Part shown: one piece after another, positions 1 to 16,319 of the stretch
How the letters are laid out: each line of letters starts with the position of its first letter
Numbering within the stretch: the first letter of the stretch is position 1
NCBI GenBank assembly: GCA_964019415.1
Contig: OZ025878.1
Span: 7,026,535 to 7,090,534, forward strand
Reading direction: 5' to 3'
From: Ianthella basta
Lineage: Eukaryota > Porifera > Demospongiae > Verongiida > Ianthellidae
DNA: 64,000 nucleotides
Notes under the pieces: generated by a model
Databases searched by the model: none
Told to the model about the DNA's origin: nothing
What the model saw: the letters and a program-made list of their open reading frames with translations, nothing else
Position numbers and translations under genes: made by a program

Positions 1-326
1 CAATGAACAATGTATATACGTCTATGAGTCTTGTATCAGTTGTGCACTCGTGTTACTGTGCATAATTATCACTAACAATATTTCTAATTTATATTTTGAC
101 AATAATTTTTTTATAAGAATGACAATTGTGATATTTTTGTAAAAATACACTATTTTAATTTGGCAATGCTCTAATTGGAGTGGGTATGAATGAGCCCCAC
201 ACTTATCAGTGAGTGAATAGAAACTGAAAGGTGTGGACTCGTGGAAAGGAGCCTGACTCGTTTGCTCAATCCCTATTAGAAACGCTGAAATGCTGTAGAG
301 ATTCATAGTTGTGTTGAGAAGGCATT
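1..326 (+). other. Downstream flank of an array member lying left of the window
   Basis: No gene is visible. The stretch resembles the sequence that follows the last exons of gene 2 (about 12230-12420 and 13430-13640) and gene 4 (about 34610-34800). All share a run with 'gagtc', then 'gcataattatcactaaca' or a similar string, then an AT-rich 'ttttgacaat' stretch, and later 'gagccc'. I infer that it is the 3-prime untranslated or flanking region of another Rab-type copy just outside the window, so the array probably continues leftward. The similarity was judged by eye. Confidence 0.4.
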
Positions 327-484
327 GGTACCAATTCTTGAGCAGGGCACAACTGTTACTGATATTAAAATCAAATGCAGGATGTTTCGACCAGACGTCT
401 TTCCCTGTACATGCACCTCTGGGTCAAAACATCCTGCATTTGATTTATCATTAACAGTTGTGTCCTGCTCAAGAATTTGGTACC
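327..484. repeat. Foldback (inverted-repeat) element
   Basis: The sequence from 'ggtaccaattcttgagcagg' at the left end returns as its reverse complement 'cctgctcaagaatttggtacc' at the right end. The arms are about 65 nt with few mismatches, around a loop near 400-420 containing 'ccctgtacatgcacctctgg'. It codes for nothing recognisable and is probably a short palindromic mobile element. Confidence 0.7.
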
Positions 485-935
485 AGTATATACAGTATCC
501 GCTTATGACTGTGACTGTATAGTTGATACCACATGCCAGTAAGCGGAGAGCAGTTAGCTGTAGGCCCCACCCATAATACATGTCTTGGTCTGACCACAGG
601 AATGGCTAGCTCGCAAGACTGTAATTCTAACACTAGTATTTATGACGTCATGGTGGACCATGCAGGCGTACGTGGATTACGTACTGCCGGCACACACCGC
701 TGCCAAAATAGTGAGAGGCGACAGAATTAAGCCCTATAATCGAATTTGATCTCTTCCTCAGTTGCCCTAAGTTTCCGTAGGCAATTTATCTGCACGAACT
801 GCACACCGACTGTTAACTGTAAGCTTATAGCCGTCATCCTACAACACACTTATAGGGTTAGGGTCCTGATTGGCAACGAAGTTGAGCAATGGCATTCACA
901 CACCACGCTCACATTTCAGGCGAAAATATAGGAAC

Positions 936-4645
<3,710 letters not shown>

Positions 4646-4887
4646 TGGTTTGCATATCTATCAGCAACAAGGACAAATATTCTTTCACTTGACCTGTGCT
4701 TTGGAACTGGGTGTCAAATCTTTCACAAATGTACATAATATCACTGATAAAAACAATCTGTACAATTTAATCAATGATCATGAGATTCTAAATAAGAACA
4801 TAATTTTAAAGAGGATCTTATCCTGATTTGGTGGAATATGTACATATGTGGGAGCATCAACTAAAAATGGGAGCTTAATTATGCTCA

Positions 4888-5056
4888 GGTGAGCACCATA
4901 TCTGCATGGATGGCTTTGGACACGTCATGCTTAATTGACACTGGTCCAGGTCAAAGTGTGATGATAAGTCACTGATTGAGCTATCACCAACATTACTTTA
5001 GCGTGGAATACTACCATGCATATGCTGTTTGAAACCATCCAGACATGGTGCTCACC
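4888..5056. mobile_element. Small terminal-inverted-repeat element (MITE-like)
   Basis: The left end 'ggtgagcaccatatctgcat' and the right end 'cagacatggtgctcacc' form inverted ends of about 25 nt around roughly 120 nt of non-coding DNA. No target duplication was established. The rest of 4646-5554 holds nothing I can name. Confidence 0.5.
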
Positions 5057-5554
5057 TAAGCGTACTTAATATAGATATTTTTTGAAATGAGTAACCTGAT
5101 TTTTTACTGTGGCGTGGAAGATGATCTAAGGTGTACATGCTAGTAATGATTATTAGTGCAAGACTTCATTTTCATGGATGTCAGTCAATTAATTAACAAA
5201 GTCACAAAAATTAGTCTAAGGGTAAGCATGATATTAAGCTTGCACCACCTGCATGGGTATGGGTATGCGCGCACCAGCACATGTACATACAGCTTCCCCT
5301 TTGATTTTCAGTTTGCACTACGGCCACCTTGTCACTTACCCTTGACACCATGCATACGACAGACAGTGTACCATTGCCAGCATTGATGGTGTCAATAGTG
5401 AACCTGGCACATTTGTTAATCTCGATCACATTTGTCAACCTCATTCTCCAAATTTTCTGCTTGAATAGATTGCCAGGAGTGTGCTCACCATACCAGAGTG
5501 CATAGTATCAACCATAGACCTGTATCTCAAAGTGAATGTATATGCCATCATCAG

Positions 5555-5810
5555 AAATATACAAATATGGCTTCTGCATGCATGTGGGTCATGTGGCTCC
5601 TGTACATATATATATAGCTACAGCAGTGAGGATGAGTATTATAGTTAATTGTATTAATTTGTCACAGTTTCCTGGTTTGCTCATCTTGATGAATGTGGTT
5701 TATACTGACACTGAATCAAATTTGGTAGAGGGGCCAACACGACTGTGTATGTGGCAAAGTGGAGTGGCACTCTGCACACTACCAAGCGTCAACACAAAAT
5801 TCTGTATACC
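5555..5810 (+). pseudogene. Relic of a Rab tail exon followed by a kinase N-lobe fragment
   Basis: Near 5552 'catcag|AAATATACAAATATGG' matches the acceptor and start of the tail exons elsewhere (for example 'catcag|AAATCTACCAAACTGG' at 4512). From about 5665 to 5790 the DNA aligns with the first 50 codons of the kinases at 56540 and 61878: 'tttgctcatcttgatgaatg', 'actgacactgaat', 'ggtagaggggcc', 'acgactgtgtatg' and 'accaagcgtc' recur in order with frame-breaking indels. It is dead. It shows that a kinase-type member once stood between CARD genes 1 and 2. Confidence 0.65.
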
Positions 5811-6323
5811 CAAAGGTGTCTATCCATGCGGCTAAGGGGAATATATATATACTGATCAACAACTTTGTGTAGCAGCCCCATCACCATCACTGCAGTCAAG
5901 GTGGAAGAAAGTCTGCAGCTGCATGCAAGTATATAGACCTAGCATGTAAACTGAGATGTTGTGGTGCACATTGTATTTATTTGTTAGTGAAATTTTTGAA
6001 GCAATCATATTGCATGTGATGTTCTTTAAATGAGGGACAATCATGGAAGAATAGCCTATAGTGCACATGATATGGCGGTCATCATGATCAGAAGTACTAA
6101 AGCGACGACGAGCAATCGTAATTCATTTTATGCGCGGAAAATCGCTTCAAGTAGCAACTGCAGAATTGCGGTCCTTATGGCCGAGGTTGCAGCTTTGCAT
6201 GCGCAGAGTCGAGGTTTGCGCGTAACATATACACTTGTAGTGGGCTGGCTGCAGCTGCTATGTTTGTACAGCGACAAGGCGGTGTTCATGGAACGAAGAA
6301 AGTTCCCCCCGATCGATCGAACA
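5811..6323. other. Intergenic stretch upstream of gene 2
   Basis: No coding signal or repeat is evident. The last 100 nt before the ATG at 6324 would hold the gene 2 promoter and 5-prime UTR, but I see no convincing TATA or initiator motif. Confidence 0.4.
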
Positions 6324-7291
6324 ATGGCGGCAAGAGGTAAGTAAGCTTACGTATGTCGAACACTTGTGAATCACATTTATCAGTGGGATCACTTAAGTAT
6401 CTCACACGTAAAACTCACAAGTGCGATCAGGGGATGAAGGCGTGGGGAGAAGAGGAGATAGCTATTGGAAGTATATGGCAGGGTATACAATGCGTGGGGA
6501 GAGAGGTTCGGGAGTTTGGGGAGGACAGATGTGGAAAGTAGCTAGAGGACAGGATATATAGTTTCTTTGGGAGGACAGATGTGAAAAGAAGATGAGAAGA
6601 AAGTTTGAGGAGGAGAGGGGTGGGAAGGAGAGGGGAGAGGAGAGTGCATAGTACATATGTAGAGATATCTTAAATATAGCTACTTCGAGTCTACAACTGT
6701 TGTAGTCACCAGAAGGCCATAGCTACCACGTGTTTAGTATAGGTATAGATGTGTTTCCCAATTCCCCATCCAGAAGCATTACTTGAAGAATCACGATCAC
6801 TTGACAGCATAACACAAAGCTACAATTTTACTGAATCTTGCTCCACTATCCCTGAACCCATGAGCAAGTGGAACATAGATGCTCTGACCGCTTTGCAGCG
6901 AGATCTTAAGAACCGCCTCAGCCTGATAGAGCTTCCAGACTTTTTGGAGCGGGCAGCTGGTGGTTTCATGACAAGGGCAGAGAAGATGCATGTGTGTGGG
7001 CAGTCGGACCAAAGAGAAAAAGTGGAGTGCATCATCACCCTCTTGCAGGGAAAGGGGGACCGGGATTTTGACATCTTCATCAAACTGTTGATGAAAAGTG
7101 GCAATGAGGTGTGGGCGGGACAGCTGCAGAAGAAAGCAAAGAAGCTTAAGGAGAAGTCACAAAAAGGTGTGTGTACATAGCAAGGCAGTAGAGAGTGTTG
7201 ATTTTTGCCTATTGTTCAAGGGTGTCCAGAGAATGTACCCAACACGATTCTCTCCAGTAAGTATAATTATATATATATGTATACATCGGAG

Positions 7292-7365
<74 letters not shown>

Positions 7366-10300
7366 GTGCATGTGTGTGTTTGTGTGTATATGTGTGTGTA
7401 TAGCTCTATGTTGTATTTATTGTTCATATCAATCACAGCCAGTAACAAAGGAGCCAGGTCACACAGAAAGCAGTCACAAGATGGACTTGAAGGAAGGTAC
7501 GCTTCACACAGTTTGGTTTTCATTGGAACATGACACCTAGCTTACAGTACCTATAATATTATGTTGTGTATGCACTCTTAGACTACACATCTCCCGACCA
7601 TGCACAATGCTTTATGGCAGTGCACATAATACACATACACACAGGTCCTGGAGTTAAAAGCTAAGGGTGCATGCATTACAACCAACAGCTAGTTATTGTA
7701 ATCTTTAACAGTTAATTTTCTTCCCCTTGCATCCATTGTAAACCTTCAAAGGAGGCATAATTCCCGTCCAGAAACAAGTTCTCTTGTGGTTTCCAACTCA
7801 TCAAGTGGTTATTGTTCAGGTTAGTGCAAGACAAAATACCTTGAACCAGGCTACCTGGTATGCTGGTGAGTAGAAAGAGAAAATCCAGTTCTGCCTTCTT
7901 CCACCAAGTGCTACTTGCATGGACTGTTGTAACTACTGTTGAGAGCTCTACCGATTGGCTAATCTGTTGTCATTGCAACATCATTTTGTACACAGGTCAT
8001 ACAGAACTATGGTTGAGATCTGGCTGGTGTATGTGGTGTGCATGTTTGTGTGTCACCATGGCAGTAATGTATGGAGTCAAGGAGGTTACTCAATGGGACA
8101 TCAAATTCACTTGCAATTGTTTGGCACTGCATTGGCATTTTCTGCCAATGTATAAATGAAATTTGTAGGCACCAATAGTAGGTATAGCTGTTCTCATTGC
8201 ACGAATCATTCCTGGTGTGTTCCAGTTTGCAATCAACGAAATCACAACTGCATGAGCAATTTATATAATCTTTCACCAGCAGTATTTGTGAGTCTGCTGT
8301 TAATTTACGTATGTGGATAGTTAGTATTGGACACGATCAACTCTCTTTTAGTGCCCATCAGACACCCAACCAGGAATGATAGCATGAGTGTGTATGTACG
8401 TACATGTGTGCATGTGTGTGACCAGCACAGATTTGTATAATATACATGAAATTATAGATATAGATTTATTATCCTTCAGGTGAGGATACCCACATGACAA
8501 GGGGAAAATCAGGGTCTGGGAGTGTTGCCTATGCTGTATATGCATGGGTACTACTTACCACTGCACCTTCTCTTTCATGCCCAAGGCCTATCAAACAACC
8601 ATGAGTGGAAAAGAGCCCATTAGTGACTACAATGCTTCATATACATGTTGGTATGATTATATATAATTATAGGCTATTACGGTGGTCCATTATCATGAAT
8701 GCTGACCAGTACACAATAATAGCCAGTATTTCTATCCTCATCTCATTCCAGGTGAGGACACCCACACAACCATTGTAAAGAGAAGAGCAGGGCCCAGCAG
8801 AGACCACAGAGTTGCCCATGCTGGTATGTATATATTACGCACATACCTCCAACCTGCGCAAACCTCCAACTATTGCCTATATATAGCTATACTTCCTACC
8901 ATTGCACCTACATTTACTGCCAGACAAGGCTACTCTGGCGGAAAAGGAAGCGAGATTTATGGGCTTCAGAATGCCTTTTCAAATTTTAGTTGCAACTATA
9001 AAAACATGAGGAGTGCTGCAAATCTGTATTAAAGGATGAGTTAGTGCAGCTACTGGCTGTTTCTGTTGATAGTGACCCGTAGAAGATAGTCTTCATTCAC
9101 CTATGCATCATTTCCTCATGATTTCTGCCGCAAAGATTAGATTTGCATCTGGATTAGGTGGCCATTCTGTGATGTCATGTGATATGTCCATATGCTTCAA
9201 GAATTATTGTAAACCTTAACTGGCACTTTTTGGTTACATCATATATACTATAGCTACTTAGACAATAATAGAGTAAAGGAGCTCAGTAGTGACCATAATG
9301 TTTGTTGGTATAATTTTAAGCATGGATAATGAATGGACAGGCAATGAACAGTGGTTCATTATTAGGCAGGCTGATCCAATACAGAATGATACAAGAGTAC
9401 TCTGTACATGTGGTTTCAATTCTTCAGCCGTGGATTATCTGGGTCAACAGCAGTTAAAACTGCCAATTGGCCCTTATATAAACCACCACAGGTGGATTGA
9501 ATCTACCACCATTTTACAGTGTACACAATTGTTCAGCAGGTAAAGAACTCTGACAGTGACGTATCTTCTTCACTGTAGACTATAAGACTTTCTTAATTGA
9601 CTGGACTGTGTCAGCTATACCAATGAGCTCACTATTGCTTGATATAGTTAACTATCCAGTTGATTATGCAAGTTAGAAGTATACACAGTGTAAGCGGAAC
9701 TACGTAATTTGTACAGTTTGTACAGTTAAGATACAGTTGTAAATGACCCTATGTTAAGACAGCTGCCAATTGCATTATGTAGTTTTAATGTGTTGTACAT
9801 ATATGTTATAATTTTGGTGCCCCTTCTCATTTCCTCATTCCAGCCAAGGATATAAGGAAGATAACAGACCGAGAATGTGACTTCCTCTGTAAAGGTATTA
9901 ATCTATCTGTTGCTATTTTGAATGTGTTCTGTGAAATTGTGTGGCTGTGCATGAATGTCTCACCTTGCTTAGCTACGGAACACACACTGGGTTATATACG
10001 ATTCATTTATTAGGTAGTTAAGTGATGTACAGTAATTTTTGTTATTGGTATATTTTCCTCCTTCCTTCCTTTCACAAGTTATATTACTTGGAGAGTCTGG
10101 TGTTGGTAAGACCAATCTCCTTGTATTCTACAAACATAAGATTGTGAATGTGAATCCAGAAACAACCATTGCAATGGATTTTTGCGTGCAAATTGTTGAT
10201 GCAGACTCCAAAAAGATCAAGGCCTACTTCTGGGACACAGGTTTGTGCACATTAATTGCTTCCATCTCAATCTATATACACCAGCAGCTGCTTCTCCTAC

Positions 10301-10910
10301 AGTCTTCTGTTTCTTTTTTGTTTCTATCAATTCCCTTCTCTTGACACGCCTCCCAGCCCTCTCTGGCACTTTTGTCTGCTGTAGCAGAGCAGCATTTGTT
10401 GATACTATTGAGCACTACTATATCCCCACATTAACTATTGAACAGAACACTGTTCAATATTTTGAAACGCGCACCCTTTACTGCATTGCATGCTCTCTAG
10501 TGCTTAGGACATGGTCCTAGGCAGTTGAACTGATCATTGTGTTGCACTTGTATAGTAACTGGCAGCACAAGGTGTAGATGGCGTTAGCTACTTTAAGTGG
10601 GAAATCTTGAGCATTTGCATACTTGTCAATGATAACGGAATGTTTTGGCTGCAGAGGCATTCTTCAGCTGCTATAGACTCTCTTCTGTCAGCTGAAGGAT
10701 TGGAAGGTGTCTGTGGCCAAAACATTCCTATCACTGACTTATTGACTCCTGTATGCATAAATGCAGGGGTTCCCCATTTCAAATTCTACAATGTTGTGCT
10801 TCTATGCAATATTGTATAGCTATGTACTTTGTTTAGCCTATGAAGGGATTGATTATACCTACCCCACTTCTGATGACACATTTATGGTGATTGTACATTG
10901 TGATGATATG

Positions 10911-10966
<56 letters not shown>

Positions 10967-13367
10967 GTTTGTGTACATGTGTGTGTACTTTCTGCTTCTG
11001 CAGCCGGTCAGGAAACATTTAGGTCTATTGGTGCCTCGTAAGTTGTGCATATCATTATGTGCATGTCCAAGGTGCATATGCACATGCTTGTATACTGTAT
11101 GTATATACTAGTGTATAAAAGTTCCTTTATTTAGAATTAAAAGAAATTTAGGAATGGCCAGCAGAAGAAGCATAGAATGAAGCATCTGTAACTCAACACC
11201 ATGACGAGCCACATTTTTGTGAAGTTCACTCTGCACTCCTATAATTTCCTTGTACAGCTGCATGGGACTAGCTAGCTAGACATTTAGATCCATGCAGTAC
11301 CATATGTAAAGTGTAGTGTCATCCACTTATCACTTTCCAATCTCCAAGCTGCATGCATGCATGTCTTCCCCGTACCTTTCGTCCCCCACACCCTAACTTA
11401 ACCCCTCCATATTATATAATTCTATATACACAGGTACTACAGGGATGTTGATGGTGCTGTACTTGTGTATGATGTTACAAGCCATGACAGCTTTGTGAAG
11501 GTGAAAATGTGGTTGAGGGAGCTGCTAGAACAGGCAGACTCAAACATTGGCATCATGCTGATTGGGAACAAGTGTGACTTACCCGCTCCCCGAGCTGTGC
11601 CCACAGACAAGGCAAAGGCTTATGCAGAGAAGAACTCCATGCTTTTCTATTGAACATCTGCCAAGCATGGCACTAATGTGGAAGCAGCATTCTGTGACTT
11701 TGTAACAGGTTGGTATAGTGCCATTTGAGCTGTGATGAGCAGATGTATAATGAATTGTGTATCATTTGTCAGATTGTCTGTAAATGTGCTGATTCAGAAG
11801 TCACTTCAGTCACTGCACTCAGATTGGCATGGATGTGCCTCTCATGGATGTTGATCCTTCCCTGCATGTGCACCAGTGCTGAGTCACACTAGTAGTCTTC
11901 CTATCCATAGATGCAGTCATGCATGAATTACATAGAGCACTGCTCACATCCCCTTCTTTGTGCATGCACTTCCCATATAACCATCCTCTGTTCTCATGTG
12001 CCTTCCCTCCTCTCTATATTGCATCATGATAGCACTGTATCGATCAGGAAAACCTCGGACCCCCTCTGTCACCTCTGTCCACTTGCACCAAATGGACAGC
12101 AATGCATTAACTGGTCAGATGTCATCAACAAGAAAGTCGACATCGCGATGCTGCCCCAAGACTTAGTAGAGACATGCACATGCACATCTGTCAGTATTGA
12201 ACAGAAGTTTCATTCACTTGAGTATATAGTGTATGCCTGTGAGTCATGCATGGTAACCTTGCACACTTGTGCATATTTCACTTTCAAAATCTCTGTATAA
12301 AATAATATTTTGACAATGAAATATGTATAATAACAATGTCTTTACATAAATGTTTATTGTATAAGGAAGCTGCATTGAATATAGTCATTTGGGGTGAATT
12401 CAAATGTGAACGAGCCCAACATGACTTTTTAGAAGTGAGTGACTGAAAGCCAGAAGAGTGCATGCATACATAGTACAGTGCTTCTAGATTCTGACCTGCC
12501 TCTCTGTGCATGTACCTTGCATATAAAGTGGTGACATCCTCTCATCACTTCCCACACCCTATTTTAACCCGGCCCTCCATATCCTATAAACACAGGTACT
12601 ACAGAGGCATTGATGGGGCTGTACTTTTGTATTATATTACAAGCCATGACGGCTTTGTGAAAGTAAAAATGTGGTTGAGGGAGCTGCTAGAACAGGTGGA
12701 CTCAAGCATTGGCATCATGCTAGTTGGGAACAAGTGTGACCTACCTACCTCCCGAGCTGTGCCCACAGACAGGGCAAAAGCGTGTGCAAAGAAGAACACC
12801 ATGCTTTTCTATGAAACGTCTGCCAAAGATGGTACTAATGTGGAAGCAGCATTCTGTGACTTTCTAACAGGTTGGTAGTGCAGTTGGAGCTAGCTGTCAT
12901 GAGAAGATTGTAATACAATGAATTGTATGTCATTTGTCAGATTGTATGCAATTGTGCTGATTCAGAAGTCACTTCAGTCACTGCACTCAGAGTGGCATGC
13001 ATATGGATGTGCCTCTCTCTTTTGGTGATCCTTTCCTGCATGTGCAGTGGTACTGAGTCACACTAGTGGTTTTTCCTATCCATATATATAGATGCAGTCA
13101 TGCATGAATTGCATAGAGGACGGTTTACATCCCTTTCTTTGTCTTCTCATCTGTACACACCCTTCCCCTAACCATCCAATGTTCTCATGTGCCTTTTCCC
13201 CTTTTTATTATTATATCATGATAGCACTGTATCGATCAGGAAAACCTCGAACCCCTTCTGTCACTTCTGTCCACTTGCACCAAACGGACTGCAATGCAGT
13301 AGCTGATCTGACATCATCAAGAAGAAGGTCGACATTGTGGCGAAAGAGACACTGCCCTTGCAAGTAA
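6324..13367 (+). CDS. Gene 2: CARD-Rab GTPase fusion with two alternative terminal cassettes
   Basis: Predicted exons are 6324-6336 (MAAR plus one base), 6774-7166 (CARD), 7443-7496, 7772-7819, 8752-8823 (linker repeats), 9844-9894 (AKDIRKITDRECDFLCK), 10079-10240, 11004-11037, then either 11434-11708 + 12033-12166 or 12596-12870 + 13225-13367. The CARD core reads GGFMTRAEKMHVCGQSDQRE. The GTPase motifs are GESGVGKT, a switch I with TTIAMDF, WDTAGQETF and NKCD. The first terminal cassette carries TGA at 11651, where the paralogues have Glu of ETSAKD. The second is intact through ETSAKD and ends in a tail finishing CPCK. A full protein therefore needs the second cassette. A linker-like exon at 8480-8535 has lost one base at its donor and is probably skipped. 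All module borders are phase 1. Confidence 0.72.
7294..7365. repeat. (TG)n microsatellite in gene 2
   Basis: About 70 nt of nearly pure TG lie between the CARD exon and the first linker exon. Confidence 0.95.
8480..8535 (+). pseudogene. Decayed linker-repeat exon in gene 2
   Basis: It starts after 'atccttcag' with the codons for GEDTHMTRGKSGSGSVAYA and is clearly related to the exon at 8752 (GEDTHTT...). The expected 'GCTG|GTAT' donor has become 'GCTGTAT', so splicing there would shift the frame. Confidence 0.5.
10912..10965. repeat. (TG)n microsatellite just upstream of the switch II exon of gene 2
   Basis: About 54 nt of TG end some 40 nt before the acceptor at 11003. Confidence 0.95.
11434..12166 (+). 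other. Gene 2 terminal cassette A (GTPase 3-prime exon plus tail), carrying a stop codon
   Basis: Exon 11434-11708 is 275 nt, the same length as the corresponding exon in genes 3, 4, 5 and 6. It opens YYRDVDGAVLVYDVTSHDSF and contains IGNKCD. TGA at 11651-11653 replaces the Glu codon of ETSAKD, so the product would lack the G5 loop, the last helix and the tail. Its downstream tail exon (12033-12166) is still open and ends CCPKT, a prenylatable CCXXX pattern. The intact tail behind a stop suggests that the nonsense change is recent. Confidence 0.7.
12596..13367 (+). other. Gene 2 terminal cassette B (intact duplicate)
   Basis: Exon 12596-12870 is a 275-nt duplicate of cassette A, with VGNKCD and an intact ETSAKD. 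The tail exon 13225-13367 ends RHCPCK. The flanks are duplicated too ('gatgcagtcatgcatgaatt' occurs before both tails). The two cassettes could be used as mutually exclusive 3-prime ends. Confidence 0.75.
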
Positions 13368-14747
13368 ACACTCATTTGTCAATATTGAAGAGAAGTTTCA
13401 TTCATTTGAGTAATGAATGCCTGAGTCGTGCATTGTAACCTTGCACACTTGTGCATATTTCACTTTTACAGTCTCTGAAATAATGTTTTGACAATGAAAT
13501 TTGTAAACTTATAACAATGTCTTGACATAAATTTTTGTTACAAAGAAGCTGCATTGTATATAGCAATTTGCTTTAATTTGCCATAGGGTGAGTTCAATTG
13601 TGAGTGAGCCCAATGACTTCTTAGAAGTGAGTGACTGAAGCCGGAATAGTGCATGCATGCATGGTACAGTGGATGTGGATGAATGAGTAGCTGTTGAATC
13701 ACCAAACTGACTATGCATGACGTGTCATTCAGAAGAATAGATTAAGATGCTGGATAGTTTCTTATAGGATTTAATTTAACACTTATAGGATTCATTTAAC
13801 AGCTTGTGTGACAGGCTTGCATTGACAGTTGCACGTGAAGAGAGAGTGTGGGCAGATGAATAGGTATGATGTGCAGCATTGTGCTCAGCTGTACAGGTGG
13901 ATTCTTTTGAACCTTTGCTTGTTACAAGTGCAGCCTATATAATTGCATTATCCTGTGCAGAGCGATTTATTCTAAAATTGCCTTGGAAGGAAATTTTTGG
14001 TTTCAGCGACAGTCAATGCAAATCATTTGAGTTTGATTAAGTGTAAATGGAAGCACTCTGCTGCATGTAGCTATAATGGCATTGTGTATCAAAATAGCAA
14101 TATAGCTGTCATAATCAGCAATCTTTGATAATCATGTCATTGACAAGTGCATTAAACAATTTTGTCTCTTTGCTTGTCTCTTCCATTCTAATTTGAGATG
14201 TTGCTGTTGCTCTAGAAATCTCTTCCCATGCAGGTACTCCTCTGACTGATTATTATAACAATTGGACAGTACAATAGTAGCCCATTCCTATGCCACTGTC
14301 CAGAGCGAACCATAGTGGAGAGCCCATGCAAAAGACACACATGTGTGTCTGACGGCAAGTTGAAGAACTAGCTAGCTACACTGTTACTGTTTTACCTTCG
14401 CTAGAATTCTTCACCATGTGCAGTTCTCTAATTTACCTTCAGGTAGCCAACTAGCTATTTGCATGACATCAACAATCAAATGGTGTGTGCACAAGTAGCA
14501 ACTATAGCTATAGCTATAGCTAGTGTATGCATGCATTCACATGCACCTCCGCAGCTGTGATCACGAGACTCAGTATATAGTGCAGCAGTGCTTCATTTGA
14601 TAGCTTTATCCTAGCTAGCTTGAATTTACCGTTACAGCATTACTTGTACAATTATCCACCGCCAATATTTTAAGAATTCGGTAATTCCCCGTGCTTATAC
14701 GCATGCGCACTATATACTGTATTGAAGCTTGTGATTGATCATCGAAA
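13368..14747. other. Intergenic region between genes 2 and 3, with a relic tail exon
   Basis: At 14230-14345 'catgcag|gtactc' and then 'tggacagtacaatagtagcc...ccatgc' match the DNA of tail exons such as 38783-38916 and the relic at 56161, but without an open frame. From about 13940 to the gene 3 start the sequence parallels 39760-40640 upstream of gene 6. Nothing else is recognisable. Confidence 0.5.
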
Positions 14748-16241
14748 ATGGCGTCAAGAGGTGAGCTTTGAGTGCATGGTACGAGCCATTCCGTCACTAA
14801 TGCAGCACCTAGATGTGCGTGTGGACTAATCTATGAGTAGATCTGTTAGTTCTCTTGGAAGTCACTAGCCACTTTGGCTAGTGACTTCCAAGAGAACTAC
14901 CAGTGACGCAACCTAGCCGGGCAAGCTTCTTCTATGAGTAGATCATTAGCCTCACAATGCCATATTGAGACAGACTCACGTATAATAGCACACAGTTAAC
15001 TGTAAGCCCCACGTGTTCACTATATAGCTAGCTAGCAGTACGAGCCATTTCGTCACTAACGCAGCACCTAGATATGCGTGTGGACTAATCCCGCGAGTGG
15101 ACTTTTCCCCGTATAACATAGGCCTAGATGCGCGAGGCTATGCCCTAGGTACGTACTACAACAGTTCTTACATATAGCTAGCTAGCTATTGAATGTTAGC
15201 TAACTTTGTCCTTAACTATGTCTTTAATAGGGTGAGATCTGCGTGCTATAGCTATATAGGTCACCTACATGTGCGTGAGTATCCTACCACATGCACCCAA
15301 AAGCGTTGTTTGAGGACTCAACACAGTTTCATTCATTCAATATCTCCTGCCATGCAGTCTCTGTACCCATGAGCAAGTGCAAGAAAGATGCCCTAATCGC
15401 TTTGGAACGAAATCTTAAGAAGTACCTCAGCCTTGAAGAGCTGATAGACCTATTAGAAGAGCCGGCTGGTGGGTTCATGACAGAGGCTGAGAAGATGTCA
15501 GTGCATGAACAGCCAAACCGAAAGGATAAGGTGGAGCGCATCATCACCCTCTTGAGGGGAAAGGGGGACCAGGATTTTGACATCTTCATCAAATTATTGA
15601 GGGAGAGTGGCAATAAGACGTGGGCAGAGCAACTGGAGGAGAAAGTGCAGCAGCTTGAGAAGAAGTCAAATGGCGGTGGGTGGGGTTAAGTGGGGAGAAT
15701 GGCACTTTTTGAGGGGTGAGGGAGGAGAATGTTCACTGCAGAAGGAATCAGATCTTCTATCCTTTATCTGATAGCTTCTTACAAATGCACTGGAGAAGCA
15801 CCCTTTGCTGCACAGCAAGTGAGAAAGTGCATACCACTGGCCCTGGGGTTGCTAACAGGTGTATCATACAGTTATGCTAAAGGGTACTTTTAAGCGAAGG
15901 TGCAGTTGCTTACAGTTACCACTGCAGAGGCAAAGTGATTGAAAGAAAATCACTAGTATAATTACGTACCAGTGAGCATTCATTGTGCATGCAAATTGTT
16001 GCTAGTATAACTGTGCTAGCATTTATACTAGAAATAATAAAAAACAACAAGTATTTCGAGTTAAAAACTCGTGGGGCTGCCGCCCCAACACGAAATACTT
16101 GCTCCCTTCGGTCGCTGCTCTGTCACTCACAATAGGTAAACATGACATCGCGTCATAATACCTCAGTAACTTCAGCACACACACACACACACACCACTAT
16201 CACCAGACACATGAGACACACACACACGCACACATACACAT

Positions 16242-16319
<78 letters not shown>

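Noticed and set aside
9289-9543. 84-codon plus-strand frame in gene 2
   Set aside because: No domain, no paralogue in the other genes, no fitting splice sites. Probably chance.
12510-12878. Cassette B as a separate small gene starting at an upstream ATG
   Set aside because: The 275-nt exon has a proper acceptor at 12595 and lacks a P-loop, so it is an exon of gene 2 and not an independent gene.
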